A DNA stretch of 64,000 bases from Streptomyces radiopugnans (lineage in GTDB: Bacteria > Actinomycetota > Actinomycetes > Streptomycetales > Streptomycetaceae). Location: positions 271,829-335,828 of the forward strand of contig NZ_FOET01000005.1 of the NCBI RefSeq assembly GCF_900110735.1. The letters run 5' to 3'. The position numbers and the translations under genes are program-made. The notes under the pieces were generated by a model. It was given only the letters and a program-made list of their open reading frames with translations. It made no database searches and had not been told where the DNA came from. How positions within the stretch are numbered: position 1 is the stretch's first letter; every line of letters starts with the position of its first letter. This document shows positions 52,547-60,981 of the stretch, piece after piece.

Positions 52547-53120
52547 GGGGTGTGTGGGGATCCCCGCGGGAAACCCCGCCGGGACCGGTACACGCAGTCG
52601 GCGCCTGCTGCCGGCCGCGGGTGGACGGAGTCCCATGGCGCGGATCCCCGGTCCTCTTCCCGTGGCGGCAGAGGTGCCGGGGACAGTCTAGCGGATGGCG
52701 AGGAGTGGAGCGGCGGCGCCCGGGTCGTCTCCCCGGCTCCGGCTCCGGCCCCGGCCCCGGCTCCGGTCTCGGCCCGGTCGGGGGCGGCGGGCCCCGGTCC
52801 CGCCCCGCCGGCGGGGTCCGAGGAGGTGCGGCTTCTGTTCTTCCTTGCCCCCTGTGTCCGTTCTTCGGGAATCCGCACTGCGTGTTCCCGACCACGCCGT
52901 CCCCTTCAGCCGGTGCCGCTGTCCGGAGATGCTCCAAGGGCGCGGAAGGACGTGCGGAAACCGGGGTGGCACACAGGACGCGCATTCCGCGACTGCCGTC
53001 GAGGGCCGGCATCGGAAACACAGGTGGGTTCGCCGCACGGGCCGTGGTCACCCCTGCGCGGATTCCAGGTGGTCGTCCGCGCGGCGGAGCGCGGAGGTAA
53101 CGGAGAGGTGGTGGTGCCCG
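52547..53120. other. 574-base gap, tRNA promoter side; no gene seen
   Basis: The tRNA promoter should lie within the first 60-80 bases. A simple-sequence run of ccggct/ccggcc units occupies about 52733-52780. No frame here has a ribosome site plus a credible protein sequence. Confidence 0.45.
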
Positions 53121-53903
53121 GTGGCCGGCACAGCGGTGGTGACCGGGGCGAGCAGCGGGATCGGGGCGGCGACCGTACGCCGCCTGGCGAAGGACGGTTT
53201 CGACGTGGTGGCCGTCGCCCGGCGCGCGGACCGGCTTCGCCGGGTGGCGGAGGAGACAGGTGCGCGGGCCCGCCGGCTGGACATCACGGACGCCGAAGCC
53301 GTCCGGCGGTTCGCCGGCGAGCTGGAGTCCTGCGACGTCCTGGTCAACAACGCCGGCGGCGCCCTGGGGGTGGACAGGGTGGAGGCCGGTTCGGTGGACG
53401 ACTGGGAGCGGATGTTCGCCGTCAACGTGCTGGGCACGCTGCGGATGACGCAGGAGCTGCTGCCGCTGCTGAGGCAGGGGGCGGGGGGCACCGTCGTGAC
53501 CGTCACCTCCACCGCGGCCTTCACCGTCTACGAGGGCGGCGGCGGGTACAGCGCGGCCAAGCACGCCGAACACGCGCTCAGCGAGACCCTGCGGCTGGAG
53601 CTGTGCGGTGAGCCGGTCCGGGTCGTCGAGGTGGCCCCCGGGATGGTGAGGACCGAGGAGTTCGCCCTCAACCGCGTGCGCGGCGACAGGGAGAAGGCGG
53701 CCGCCGTGTACGAGGGCGTCGACCGTCCGCTGACGGCGGACGACGTCGCCGAGTGCGTCGCGCTGGCGGTCGGCCTGCCCCAGCACGTGAACGTGGACCA
53801 CCTCGTGGTGCGCCCCCTCGCCCAGGCGGCGCAGCACAGGGTCCACCGCGGACCGCTTTTCCGCGAGGCGCGCAACCCGGCTGCCCGCGGCGCTACGCGG
53901 TGA
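53121..53903 (+). CDS. Short-chain dehydrogenase/reductase (SDR) family oxidoreductase
   Basis: The product is 260 residues from a GTG at 53121. The classical SDR features are TAVVTGASSGIGAATVRRL (TGxxxGIG), VLVNNAGGALG (NNAG), the catalytic Ser in VTVTSTAAF with YSAAKHAEHAL (Y-x3-K), and VAPGMVRTEEF. It reduces or oxidises a carbonyl/alcohol using NAD(P). It lies 226 bases upstream of the SGNH gene and may or may not belong to the biosynthetic cluster. Confidence 0.9.
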   Translation: MAGTAVVTGASSGIGAATVRRLAKDGFDVVAVARRADRLRRVAEETGARARRLDITDAEAVRRFAGELESCDVLVNNAGGALGVDRVEAGSVDDWERMFAVNVLGTLRMTQELLPLLRQGAGGTVVTVTSTAAFTVYEGGGGYSAAKHAEHALSETLRLELCGEPVRVVEVAPGMVRTEEFALNRVRGDREKAAAVYEGVDRPLTADDVAECVALAVGLPQHVNVDHLVVRPLAQAAQHRVHRGPLFREARNPAARGATR

Positions 53904-54088
53904 CCCGGGAGGACGGTGGCGGTGCGGCCGGGCCGCGGCGGAGTGGTCCGCACAGGTCCGCACGGGCTCGAACAGACCCGCACGGGCCCGCGCGCCCGCC
54001 GCGCCGTGCCGCCGCCGTCCCCGCCCCCGGCCGCTCCGGAGGCCCCGGGTGCGGCGAACCCCGCCCCCCGGAGGCGGTTCGGCAAGGT

Positions 54089-54117
54089 CAATCCAACCGA
54101 GGCCAATCCAACCGAGG
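54089..54117 (+). repeat. Tandem 14-base duplication in the leader of the SGNH gene
   Basis: The sequence caatccaaccgagg occurs at 54089-54102 and again at 54104-54117 (period 15). The second copy runs into the GAGGAG ribosome site of the TTG at 54130. Confidence 0.8.
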
Positions 54118-54129
54118 AGTGTCCCAGTC

Positions 54130-55149
54130 TTGAGCTCCCAGCGTGAACTCCTGACGCCGCAGATGCTGCGGTACGACGACTTCGACGACCGCGCGGAGAC
54201 CCGCTATCTGCCCTATCTGATGTATTTCCATCGGGCCGGATACCGGTCCGAGACGGTGAACACCGACCGGCTGGGATTCCGGATTTCCTGCGGGGCCACC
54301 GAACAGGGGTCCGTGGAGGAACCGCCGAAAGGTCCGGTGCGGCTGCTGGCCGGCAGTTCCACTCCGTTCGGGATCGGCGCCACCAGCGATGCCGCGACGA
54401 TGGCGTCGCGTCTGTGGTCCAAGTACGCGCCATCGGTCCCGTGGCTCAACTTCGCCGGGCGCAGCCACAACTCGATGCAGGAGCTGCTGCTCTTCCTGAT
54501 GCACCGGCACCTGCTTCCGGAGCTGGAGGAGATCGTCGTCTTCTCGGGCCTCAACGACCTTGCGCTCAGCAGGCTTCCGCAGTGGCAGCGTGGGGAGCAC
54601 GGGGCGTTCTTCAACTGCGGCGAGTACTTCGAGCAGATGGAGGACCTGCGGGCCAGGCACCGCAAGCCGAAGCGGGGGTTCGGGCGCCGCTCGGCAGCGG
54701 CCGGGGCCGAGGAGCACGAGGAGCACGTGGTGCCCCCGCTCGGGGAGCGCATCGCCTACGCGGTGGAGCTGACCGCACGGCACCTCGCCTCCCTGCGTCT
54801 GCTGGCGGAGCCGACCGGCGCGCGCATCACCTACGTGCTGCAGCCGCTCGCCACCTGGGTGCGGGAGTCCCCCTCGCCCGAGGAGAGGGCGGTCTTCGGC
54901 GAGCTGGACGAGATCTCCAACTTCTGGGAGCTGTACGGCGACATCGCCACGATGGAGACGGGCCGGAAGTACGCCGAGGCGCTCCGCACGGCCTGCGAGG
55001 CGCAGGGCGTGCGCTTCCTCGACATCAGCCCGGTGATCGCCGGATCGGTGACGGAGCGGGACTGGCTGTACGTGGACCGCGCGCACTTCACCGACCACGG
55101 TACGGAGGTCGTGTCCGGCCTGCTCGCCGACTCCCTCGGCCTTTCCTAG
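54130..55149 (+). CDS. SGNH/GDSL-type hydrolase of carbamoyltransferase clusters
   Basis: The product is 339 residues from a TTG at 54130, after GAGGAG. The SGNH catalytic elements are LLAGSSTPFGIG (Ser76/77 in block I), FAGRSHNSMQELL (block II), SGLNDLALS (Asn142, block III) and the C-terminal D-x-x-H at Asp316-His319 (YVDRAHFTDHG). There is no signal peptide, so it is cytosolic. Hydrolases of this type recur next to O-carbamoyltransferase genes with SxtJ and DUF5989 partners. It could act as an esterase or acyl/carbamoyl-transfer helper on the pathway product. Confidence 0.82.
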   Translation: MSSQRELLTPQMLRYDDFDDRAETRYLPYLMYFHRAGYRSETVNTDRLGFRISCGATEQGSVEEPPKGPVRLLAGSSTPFGIGATSDAATMASRLWSKYAPSVPWLNFAGRSHNSMQELLLFLMHRHLLPELEEIVVFSGLNDLALSRLPQWQRGEHGAFFNCGEYFEQMEDLRARHRKPKRGFGRRSAAAGAEEHEEHVVPPLGERIAYAVELTARHLASLRLLAEPTGARITYVLQPLATWVRESPSPEERAVFGELDEISNFWELYGDIATMETGRKYAEALRTACEAQGVRFLDISPVIAGSVTERDWLYVDRAHFTDHGTEVVSGLLADSLGLS

Positions 55150-55199
55150 CCTCCCCGTCCACCGCAGCACCACACGCATCCGAGAGAGGGCATCCAGCC

Positions 55200-55286
55200 A
55201 TGTCGTTCGTGCGAAGGATCGTCGCGAAGCTGTTCAGGCGCAAGCGGAAGACCAAGAACGACGCATCCATCTACCCCATGTTCTGA
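55200..55286 (+). CDS. 28-residue peptide resembling a helix-less DUF5989 (SxtK-like) protein
   Basis: The frame starts with the ATG at 55200, ten bases after GAGAGGG, and ends at 55286. It begins MSFVRRIVAKLFRRKRK and ends DASIYPMF. Full DUF5989 proteins, which accompany SxtJ and carbamoyltransferases, start MSF..., have an RxRKK stretch, then a membrane helix, and end IYTLF. This peptide keeps both ends (IYPMF) but lacks the roughly 20-residue helix. The alternative is a ribosomal peptide precursor. The position between the SGNH gene and the HDO gene supports a real gene. Confidence 0.6.
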   Translation: MSFVRRIVAKLFRRKRKTKNDASIYPMF

Positions 55287-55347
55287 CCGGACGGCCGGAC
55301 GTGCTCCGCACGGCCGGGAGCTCGATCACGTAGAGGAGAGGGGAACG

Positions 55348-57636
55348 ATGCAAGCCCAAGAGGCAACCGCCTCGGCGACGCCGTCCGCGCGGCAGCGGAC
55401 GGGCGGGCCGCCCGGGCCGCCGCGAGGCGGCGGTTCCGCGCGGGCGGTGTACGCGTACGCCGCCGATCCGGAGGCGTCCGTCCCCGAGGGCGGGTTCGTC
55501 GAGGAGGTCCGCACCGAGCTGCGCCGCCACGCCCACTGCGGGGAGGGCGCCTCGCTCGACGCGCTCGTCCGGCGGGCCGCCGCCTGGGCGGCCGGTGAGC
55601 GCGAGCGGTACCTGGCCCTTCTCGGCTCCGGGGACGGGGAGGGGCGGGAGCCCGGGGAGGACCGGAAGCCGGGGGGAGGCCCCTCGGAGGGGTACCGCGA
55701 GGTGCTCGTCCGCCGGGCCGTCCTCGGCTGCGCCCCGCTGTCCCTGGTCTCCGGCGCGTGGCTGCAGTGGCTGAGCGCCCCGGGGAACGCGGAGAGCCCG
55801 GTGGTGCTCAGGATCCTCGCCCTGTACGCCTCCGACGTGGGTGTGGGCCACCCGGACGCCTCCCGGGGCAGTGCCTATCTGGGGCTGCTGCGCCGGCTGC
55901 GGCTGGCGGAGAACGCGGTGCCGGTCGCGCGGCTCACCGGCGACCGGCGCATCGCGGAGGGGGCGTTCCGTCTCCCGGCGCTGCTCCTGGCGATGAGCAG
56001 GCGGCCGGACGACTTCCGGGGCGAGATCCTGGGGGCCGACCTGTGCCTGCGGTCGGTCGGGCTGCTGCCCGCCCTGTCGGTGGTCCGGAGGGAGCTGCCC
56101 ACGGGCACGGACTGGGCCGCCGTCGACCCGGCGGAGGGACGGGGCCGGGAGGAGGCGCCGCCGGCCGGGCAGTGCCGTGCCGCTGTGGAGGAACTGCTGG
56201 AGCAGGAGGGCGACCGGGCCGCCGACGCGGTGCGCGAGGGCTTCGGCTGGGCGCTGGCCGTCCTGCGCGACTGGTCCGACGCGCTCCACGCGGAACTGGT
56301 GGCGGCCGGGGACCCCGCGTTCGACATGGCGGAGCTGATGCGTCTGCGGTCGCGTGAGGGCGCCGTCTACCACCACCGGTTCATGCTGGAGGGCAGGCCG
56401 CTGGCGGCCTGGCTGGCGGAGTCCCGCACCGATCCGGGGCCGCTGCTCGACGCACTGGCCCGCAGCAGGCTGGTCAAGCCCGGGCGTTCGGAGGCCAGCT
56501 CGCTGGTGCGGGGGCTGGTGGGCGAGCGGGGGCCGATGTTCCGGGTCTTCTCGCCCGAGGACCTGGAGGTCGTCCGGCGGTGGATCGACTCCCTGCCCGC
56601 GCGGCCGTCCGCGGACTCCAGCGGCGCGTCTGCGGGGGACGCTCCCTCCGGTGCCCCTCCCGGCGCGACCGGGACGGGCGGCGGGGACGCCCTGGTCGCC
56701 GTGGCCGGCGCGCTGCGGGCGGGGCCGCGCTCCGCGGGCCGCGCGCCGTCGGGCCCGCGCGAGGCCTACCACATGCTGATGCGCCGTACCGACACCCCCG
56801 CACTGCGCTCCTGGGCCATGGAGTACGTGGCCGGCTGGCTGGCGCGTTCCCGGTACGGCATGGACCGCGGGACCATGCCGCTGCCGGAGCGCTGGGGCCA
56901 CGAGGGGCTGCGTCCCTGGCTGCAGGCCCAGCACGACCGCCACGGCGCCGAGTTCGAGGAGAACGCTGCCGTTCCGCTGCCGTCCAGGGAGGCCCTCGTC
57001 GACGACACGGTGCAGACGGCGCCGCTGACCCTGATCGACGGCAGCTGGCTGCAGGGGTTCACCGACTACGAGCAGGCGTCGTCCGGCATCGGGCACTCCC
57101 TCTTCGAGACGTACTGGGACGAGCTCGGCAACGGCGAGCCGCGTCTGAACCATCCCCTCATCTACCGCGAGGTGCTCAGGGAGATGGACGTGGAGCTGCC
57201 GCCGACGGCCTCGCCGGAGTTCGCCCGGTGGCCCGGCTTCCGGGACGAGTCGTTCGAGCTGCCGGTGTACTGGCTGTGCGTGGGGCGCTTCCCGCGGACG
57301 TTCCTGCCCGAGGTGCTGGGACTGAACCTGGCGATGGAGCTGTCGGGGGTGGGCGGCACGTACCGCAGGGCGCGGCTGGCCCTGAAGGAGTACGGCTTCA
57401 GCACGCGCTTCGTGGACATCCACAACACCATCGACAACGTCGCCACCGGGCACTCCGCCTGGGCGGCCGACGCTGTGGACACCCTGCTGGCCGCGCTTCC
57501 CGAGGCGCCCGGGCCCGGCAACCGGGCGGACGTCTGGGATCGGGTGCGGGTGGGCTACCGATCGCTGAATCCACCGAGCGGCGTGGGCGCGCGCCTGGCG
57601 GCCCGCCGAGGCCGTCTCTCGGGGCGGCGGCGGTGA
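55348..57636 (+). CDS. Large heme-oxygenase-like diiron (HDO) oxidase candidate with duplicated domain
   Basis: The product is 762 residues from the ATG at 55348 (GAGGAGAGGGGA upstream). The C-terminal part (about 560-720) shows iron-containing-redox-enzyme features: IDGSWLQGFTDYEQ, FETYWDELGNGEPRLNHPLIY (Glu/His), and FVDIHNTIDNVATGHSAWA (D/H-x-x-x-D..H). An earlier segment (about 135-190) repeats the layout in weaker form: SGAWLQWLSAPGN, ILALYASDVGVGHPDA, AYLGLLRRL. So the protein looks like two HDO units joined by a Pro/Gly linker, only the second with a full set of ligands. HDO enzymes do N-oxygenation, C-C cleavage and desaturation. The substrate is probably an amino acid derivative. Confidence 0.72.
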   Translation: MQAQEATASATPSARQRTGGPPGPPRGGGSARAVYAYAADPEASVPEGGFVEEVRTELRRHAHCGEGASLDALVRRAAAWAAGERERYLALLGSGDGEGREPGEDRKPGGGPSEGYREVLVRRAVLGCAPLSLVSGAWLQWLSAPGNAESPVVLRILALYASDVGVGHPDASRGSAYLGLLRRLRLAENAVPVARLTGDRRIAEGAFRLPALLLAMSRRPDDFRGEILGADLCLRSVGLLPALSVVRRELPTGTDWAAVDPAEGRGREEAPPAGQCRAAVEELLEQEGDRAADAVREGFGWALAVLRDWSDALHAELVAAGDPAFDMAELMRLRSREGAVYHHRFMLEGRPLAAWLAESRTDPGPLLDALARSRLVKPGRSEASSLVRGLVGERGPMFRVFSPEDLEVVRRWIDSLPARPSADSSGASAGDAPSGAPPGATGTGGGDALVAVAGALRAGPRSAGRAPSGPREAYHMLMRRTDTPALRSWAMEYVAGWLARSRYGMDRGTMPLPERWGHEGLRPWLQAQHDRHGAEFEENAAVPLPSREALVDDTVQTAPLTLIDGSWLQGFTDYEQASSGIGHSLFETYWDELGNGEPRLNHPLIYREVLREMDVELPPTASPEFARWPGFRDESFELPVYWLCVGRFPRTFLPEVLGLNLAMELSGVGGTYRRARLALKEYGFSTRFVDIHNTIDNVATGHSAWAADAVDTLLAALPEAPGPGNRADVWDRVRVGYRSLNPPSGVGARLAARRGRLSGRRR

Positions 57637-57711
57637 GGTCCTTGCGCGCGGCGACGTACACATGCCCGGCCACACAGGGGTGTGGCCCGATCCCGGTGGA
57701 GGAACACGGCG

Positions 57712-59550
57712 ATGTCTGACCTGATCATCGGAGTATCCGCCTTCTACCACGACAGCGCGGCCGCGCTGGTCGCCGACGGCGTACCGGTCGCCGCGGCACA
57801 GGAGGAACGTTTCAGCAGGCGGCGGCACGATCCCTCCTTCCCCTCGCGCGCGATCGCGTACTGCCTGGACGAGCAGGGCGTGAGCCTGGACGACGTCTCC
57901 GCCGTCGCCTACTACGAGGACCCGCGGCTGAAGTTCCGCCGAGTGCTGGCCACCTTCGCGGGCGCCGCGCCCACCGGTTTCGCCTCCTTCCGCGACACCC
58001 TGCCCGCCTGGCTCGGCCGCGAGGGCAAGCTGCGCACCGCGGACACCGTGCGCGCCGGGCTCGCGGCGCTGGGCAGGGGCCGGGTGCCCGAACTCTCCGT
58101 ACGCCGCCACCACGAGTCGCACGCCGTGTCGGCCTTCTTCCCCAGCCCCTACGAGTCCGCGGCCGTCCTGTGCATCGACGGCGTCGGCGAATGGGCCACC
58201 ACCACCCTGTGGCACGGCCGCGGCACCGAACTGCGGCCCCTGGCGGAGCTGCGGTTCCCGCACTCGCTCGGCCTGCTGTACTCGGCGTTCACCTACTTCT
58301 GCGGTTTCAAGGTCGACTCGGGCGAGTACAAGCTCATGGGCCTCGCGCCGTACGGCAGGCCGCGCTACGCGTCCCTCATCCGCGAACGGCTCATCGACAT
58401 CAAGCCCGACGGCTCCTTCCGTCTGGACATGCGCTACTTCGAGTACCTGCGCGGCCAGGTGATGACCGGGCGCGGCTTCGAGAGGCTCTTCGGCGGACCG
58501 CGGCGCATGCCGGAGAGTCCGCTCACCGAGCGGGAGTTCGACCTGGCGGCCTCGGTGCAGGCGGTGACCGAGGAGGTCGTGCTCCGGCTGGCCAGGACGG
58601 CGCGCGAACGAACCGGGGAGTCCAGGCTGTGCATGGCCGGCGGTGTCGCGCTCAACTGCGTGGCCAACGGCAAGGTCGTCGACGCCGGGATCTTCGACGA
58701 GGTGTGGATCCAGCCCGCCGCAGGCGACGCCGGAGGCGCGCTCGGCGCGGCCCAGGCCGTCTCCCTGGAGCGCGGCGCGCGGCGCGACCACACCCGCACC
58801 GGCCGCGACGCGATGAGCGGCGCGCTGCTGGGCCCGGCCTACGGCGACGAGGAGATCGCCGAGTACCTGGAGTCCAACGGCATCCCGCACCGGCGGCTGG
58901 ACAGCACCACGCTGGCCGAGACGGTCGCGGACGGGCTGGCCGAAGGGAAGATCGTCGGCTGGTTCCAGGGGCGCATGGAGTTCGGGCCGCGTGCGCTGGG
59001 CGCCCGGTCCGTCATCGGGGATCCGCGCAACCCGGACATGCAGTCGACGATGAACCTGAAGATCAAGTTCCGGGAGTCGTTCCGCCCGTTCGCGCCGGCC
59101 GTGCTGGCACCGGACGCCAAGGACTACTTCGACCTGCCGCAGGAGAGCCCGTACATGCTGGTGGTCTCGCAGGTCGCCGCCGCCCAGCGGCTGGAGGCCG
59201 ACGACGGCGGCGCCTCCGGGCTCGACCTGCTGAAGGTGCGGCGCTCCACCATCCCGGCCGTCACCCACGTCGATTCCTCGGCGCGGGTGCAGACGGTCAC
59301 GGAGCACGGCAACGCCGCGTACCACCGGCTGCTGACCGCCTTCAAGGCCCGCACGGGCTGTCCGGTCCTGGTCAACACCTCCTTCAACGTGCGTGGCGAG
59401 CCCATCGTGAACTCCCCGCACGACGCCTACACCTGCTTCATGCGCACCGACATCGACATGCTGGCGCTCGGAAACTTCCTGCTGGAGAAGCACGAACAGC
59501 CCTCCTGGACAGAGGCGTCCGACTGGCGCGACGAGATCCCGCTCGACTAG
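57712..59550 (+). CDS. O-carbamoyltransferase (TobZ/SxtI/NodU family)
   Basis: The product is 612 residues from the ATG at 57712, eight bases after GGAGGAA. The N-terminal Kae1-like domain has GVSAFYHDSAAALV, VAAAQEERFSRRRHDPSFP, HHESH (133-137) with AVSAFFPSPY, and IDGVGEWATT. It continues with MAGGVALNCVANGKV and the C-terminal carbamoyltransferase domain with FGPRALGARSVIGDPRN and NTSFNVRGEPIVNSP. It forms carbamoyl-adenylate from carbamoyl phosphate and ATP and transfers carbamoyl to a hydroxyl. A CarA paralogue in the same cluster would help supply carbamoyl phosphate. Confidence 0.95.
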   Translation: MSDLIIGVSAFYHDSAAALVADGVPVAAAQEERFSRRRHDPSFPSRAIAYCLDEQGVSLDDVSAVAYYEDPRLKFRRVLATFAGAAPTGFASFRDTLPAWLGREGKLRTADTVRAGLAALGRGRVPELSVRRHHESHAVSAFFPSPYESAAVLCIDGVGEWATTTLWHGRGTELRPLAELRFPHSLGLLYSAFTYFCGFKVDSGEYKLMGLAPYGRPRYASLIRERLIDIKPDGSFRLDMRYFEYLRGQVMTGRGFERLFGGPRRMPESPLTEREFDLAASVQAVTEEVVLRLARTARERTGESRLCMAGGVALNCVANGKVVDAGIFDEVWIQPAAGDAGGALGAAQAVSLERGARRDHTRTGRDAMSGALLGPAYGDEEIAEYLESNGIPHRRLDSTTLAETVADGLAEGKIVGWFQGRMEFGPRALGARSVIGDPRNPDMQSTMNLKIKFRESFRPFAPAVLAPDAKDYFDLPQESPYMLVVSQVAAAQRLEADDGGASGLDLLKVRRSTIPAVTHVDSSARVQTVTEHGNAAYHRLLTAFKARTGCPVLVNTSFNVRGEPIVNSPHDAYTCFMRTDIDMLALGNFLLEKHEQPSWTEASDWRDEIPLD

Positions 59551-59602
59551 ATCCCGCTCGACTAGATCCCGCTCGACTGGAGCCCGCTCGACTGGAGCCC
59601 GC
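59536..59602 (+). repeat. 15-bp tandem repeat at the carbamoyltransferase 3' end, four copies
   Basis: The unit atcccgctcgactag occurs at 59536-59550 (holding the stop codon), 59551-59565, 59566-59580 and 59581-59595, followed by a partial copy. The repeats differ by one or two bases. Because the first copy includes the natural stop, the others are untranslated duplicates. Confidence 0.85.
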
Positions 59603-59733
59603 CCGCGGAGCCGCGCCGGACGAGCGGGGCCCCGCGACGTACGCCGTCCCGCCGCCGTCCCGCCCCAGGGCCCCGGCCCCGCACGGGCGGACAGGCCCGG
59701 CCCCGCACCGTCCGCCGAGAGAACGGAACGTCC

Positions 59734-59883
59734 ATGCGCACCTTCCTGCTCCTCATCCTCTACTACCTGCTCGTGACGCCCGCCGGCCTGCTCGGCCGGC
59801 TCGTCAAAGACCCCCTGGCCCGCCGCTGGAACCGGAGTACGGACACGTACTGGATTCCGTCGGCCCCGCCGCCCGTCCGCTGA
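59734..59883 (+). CDS. SxtJ-like small membrane protein
   Basis: The product is 49 residues from the ATG at 59734. It is one membrane helix (LLLILYYLLVTPAGLLGRLV) followed by KDPLARRWNRSTDTYW and IPSAPPPVR. The VTPxGLLxRL...KDPL...YWIP pattern matches the C-terminal part of SxtJ proteins that accompany O-carbamoyltransferases; full SxtJ has two more N-terminal helices. It may tether or assist the carbamoyltransferase at the membrane. Confidence 0.7.
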   Translation: MRTFLLLILYYLLVTPAGLLGRLVKDPLARRWNRSTDTYWIPSAPPPVR

Positions 59884-59924
59884 GCGGCGCACAAAGGCGT
59901 GCAACTGACTGAACGGAGACATCG

Positions 59925-60878
59925 ATGACCAGCCTGCTCCAGTTCGCCCGGTATCGCGTCGAGGACGGCGTCCGGGACCTGTTGGGCAAGGAGATCTCGG
60001 CGCGGGTCTCGGAGACCAACCTGGAATCGGACCTCGACGACGCCATACTCGCCGGCATCGGCGCGTACGCCCTGCGGCGCCACCTGCCCGGCGACATCCT
60101 CCAGGGAATCCAGGTGTTCACCGCGGCGGGCTCCCACGCGCTCCTGCTCTCCAACCTGCCGATGCAGGAGTTCCCGCCCACACCGGTGAGCGGATTCGGG
60201 GACGAGACCGAACTCGCCGTGACCAACGCGATCCACCTGGGGCTCATACGGATCCTGGGGTGCACGCCGTTCGCCGTCCGCTACGAGAACGACGGCCGGC
60301 TCGTCCGCAACGTGGTGCCCAACCCGGCGGCCTCCGGGACGACCAGCTCCTGGGGGGCGGACTCGGAGTTCTTCTGGCACACCGACAACCCGCACCAGCC
60401 GTTCGGACCGCCCGGCTCGGACCCCCGGCTGTACACACCGCCGTACCTGACCTTCTACGCCGTGCGCAACGAGGAGCGGGTGCCCACGGAGATCGCGGCG
60501 CTCGACGACGTCGTCGTACGGCTCGACGAGGAGACCCGGCTCGGCCTGACGGCCGCGGAGTTCGAGATCGGCGCGCCCGACTCCAACGACAGGGAGGCCA
60601 CCGGGCCGCTGGTGCGGACCGAGGTCCTCGAGATCGGCCCGGACGGCCGCCACCGTGCGCGCTACGACCGCGGGACGACGGTCGGCATCACGGACGCCGC
60701 CAAGCGGGCGCTGGAGCGGTGGTGCGCGGTCCTGCCGACCGTGCCGTCGGCCGAACTGGTCCTGGAGACCGGCGACTTCATGATCTTCGACAACCGCCGG
60801 GTACTGCACCGCCGCAAGGCGTTCACCCCGCGCCCCCACGTGCGGGCCCGCTGGCTGCGCCGCTGCTACGCCGCCTGA
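59925..60878 (+). CDS. Fe(II)/2-oxoglutarate-dependent oxygenase (TauD/clavaminate synthase-like)
   Basis: The product is 317 residues from the ATG at 59925, after ACGGAGA. The iron triad is His152-x-Asp154 (FFWHTDNPH) and the distal His295 (VLHRRKAF), with a 2-oxoglutarate Arg in VRARWLRRC. The long N-terminal part and the PYLTFYAVRNEERVPTEI strand place it near clavaminate synthase and the amino-acid beta-hydroxylases (VioC/AsnO). It likely hydroxylates, desaturates or cyclises a free or ligated amino acid, making the OH that is later carbamoylated. Confidence 0.9.
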   Translation: MTSLLQFARYRVEDGVRDLLGKEISARVSETNLESDLDDAILAGIGAYALRRHLPGDILQGIQVFTAAGSHALLLSNLPMQEFPPTPVSGFGDETELAVTNAIHLGLIRILGCTPFAVRYENDGRLVRNVVPNPAASGTTSSWGADSEFFWHTDNPHQPFGPPGSDPRLYTPPYLTFYAVRNEERVPTEIAALDDVVVRLDEETRLGLTAAEFEIGAPDSNDREATGPLVRTEVLEIGPDGRHRARYDRGTTVGITDAAKRALERWCAVLPTVPSAELVLETGDFMIFDNRRVLHRRKAFTPRPHVRARWLRRCYAA

Positions 60879-60981
60879 CGGCCGGCCCGGACCGCCGCCG
60901 CCCCGCCCGGCACGCACCGCACACCGAACGCACCACACCCCGCACATACCGCACATACCGCACACCACCGGAGGGAACGTC

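Noticed and set aside
55234..59922. A 1,500-codon open frame on the minus strand through the biosynthetic cluster
   Set aside because: It is antisense to well-supported genes (HDO, carbamoyltransferase), has low-complexity Arg/Gly/Pro/Ala composition and no recognisable domain. It results from high third-position GC.
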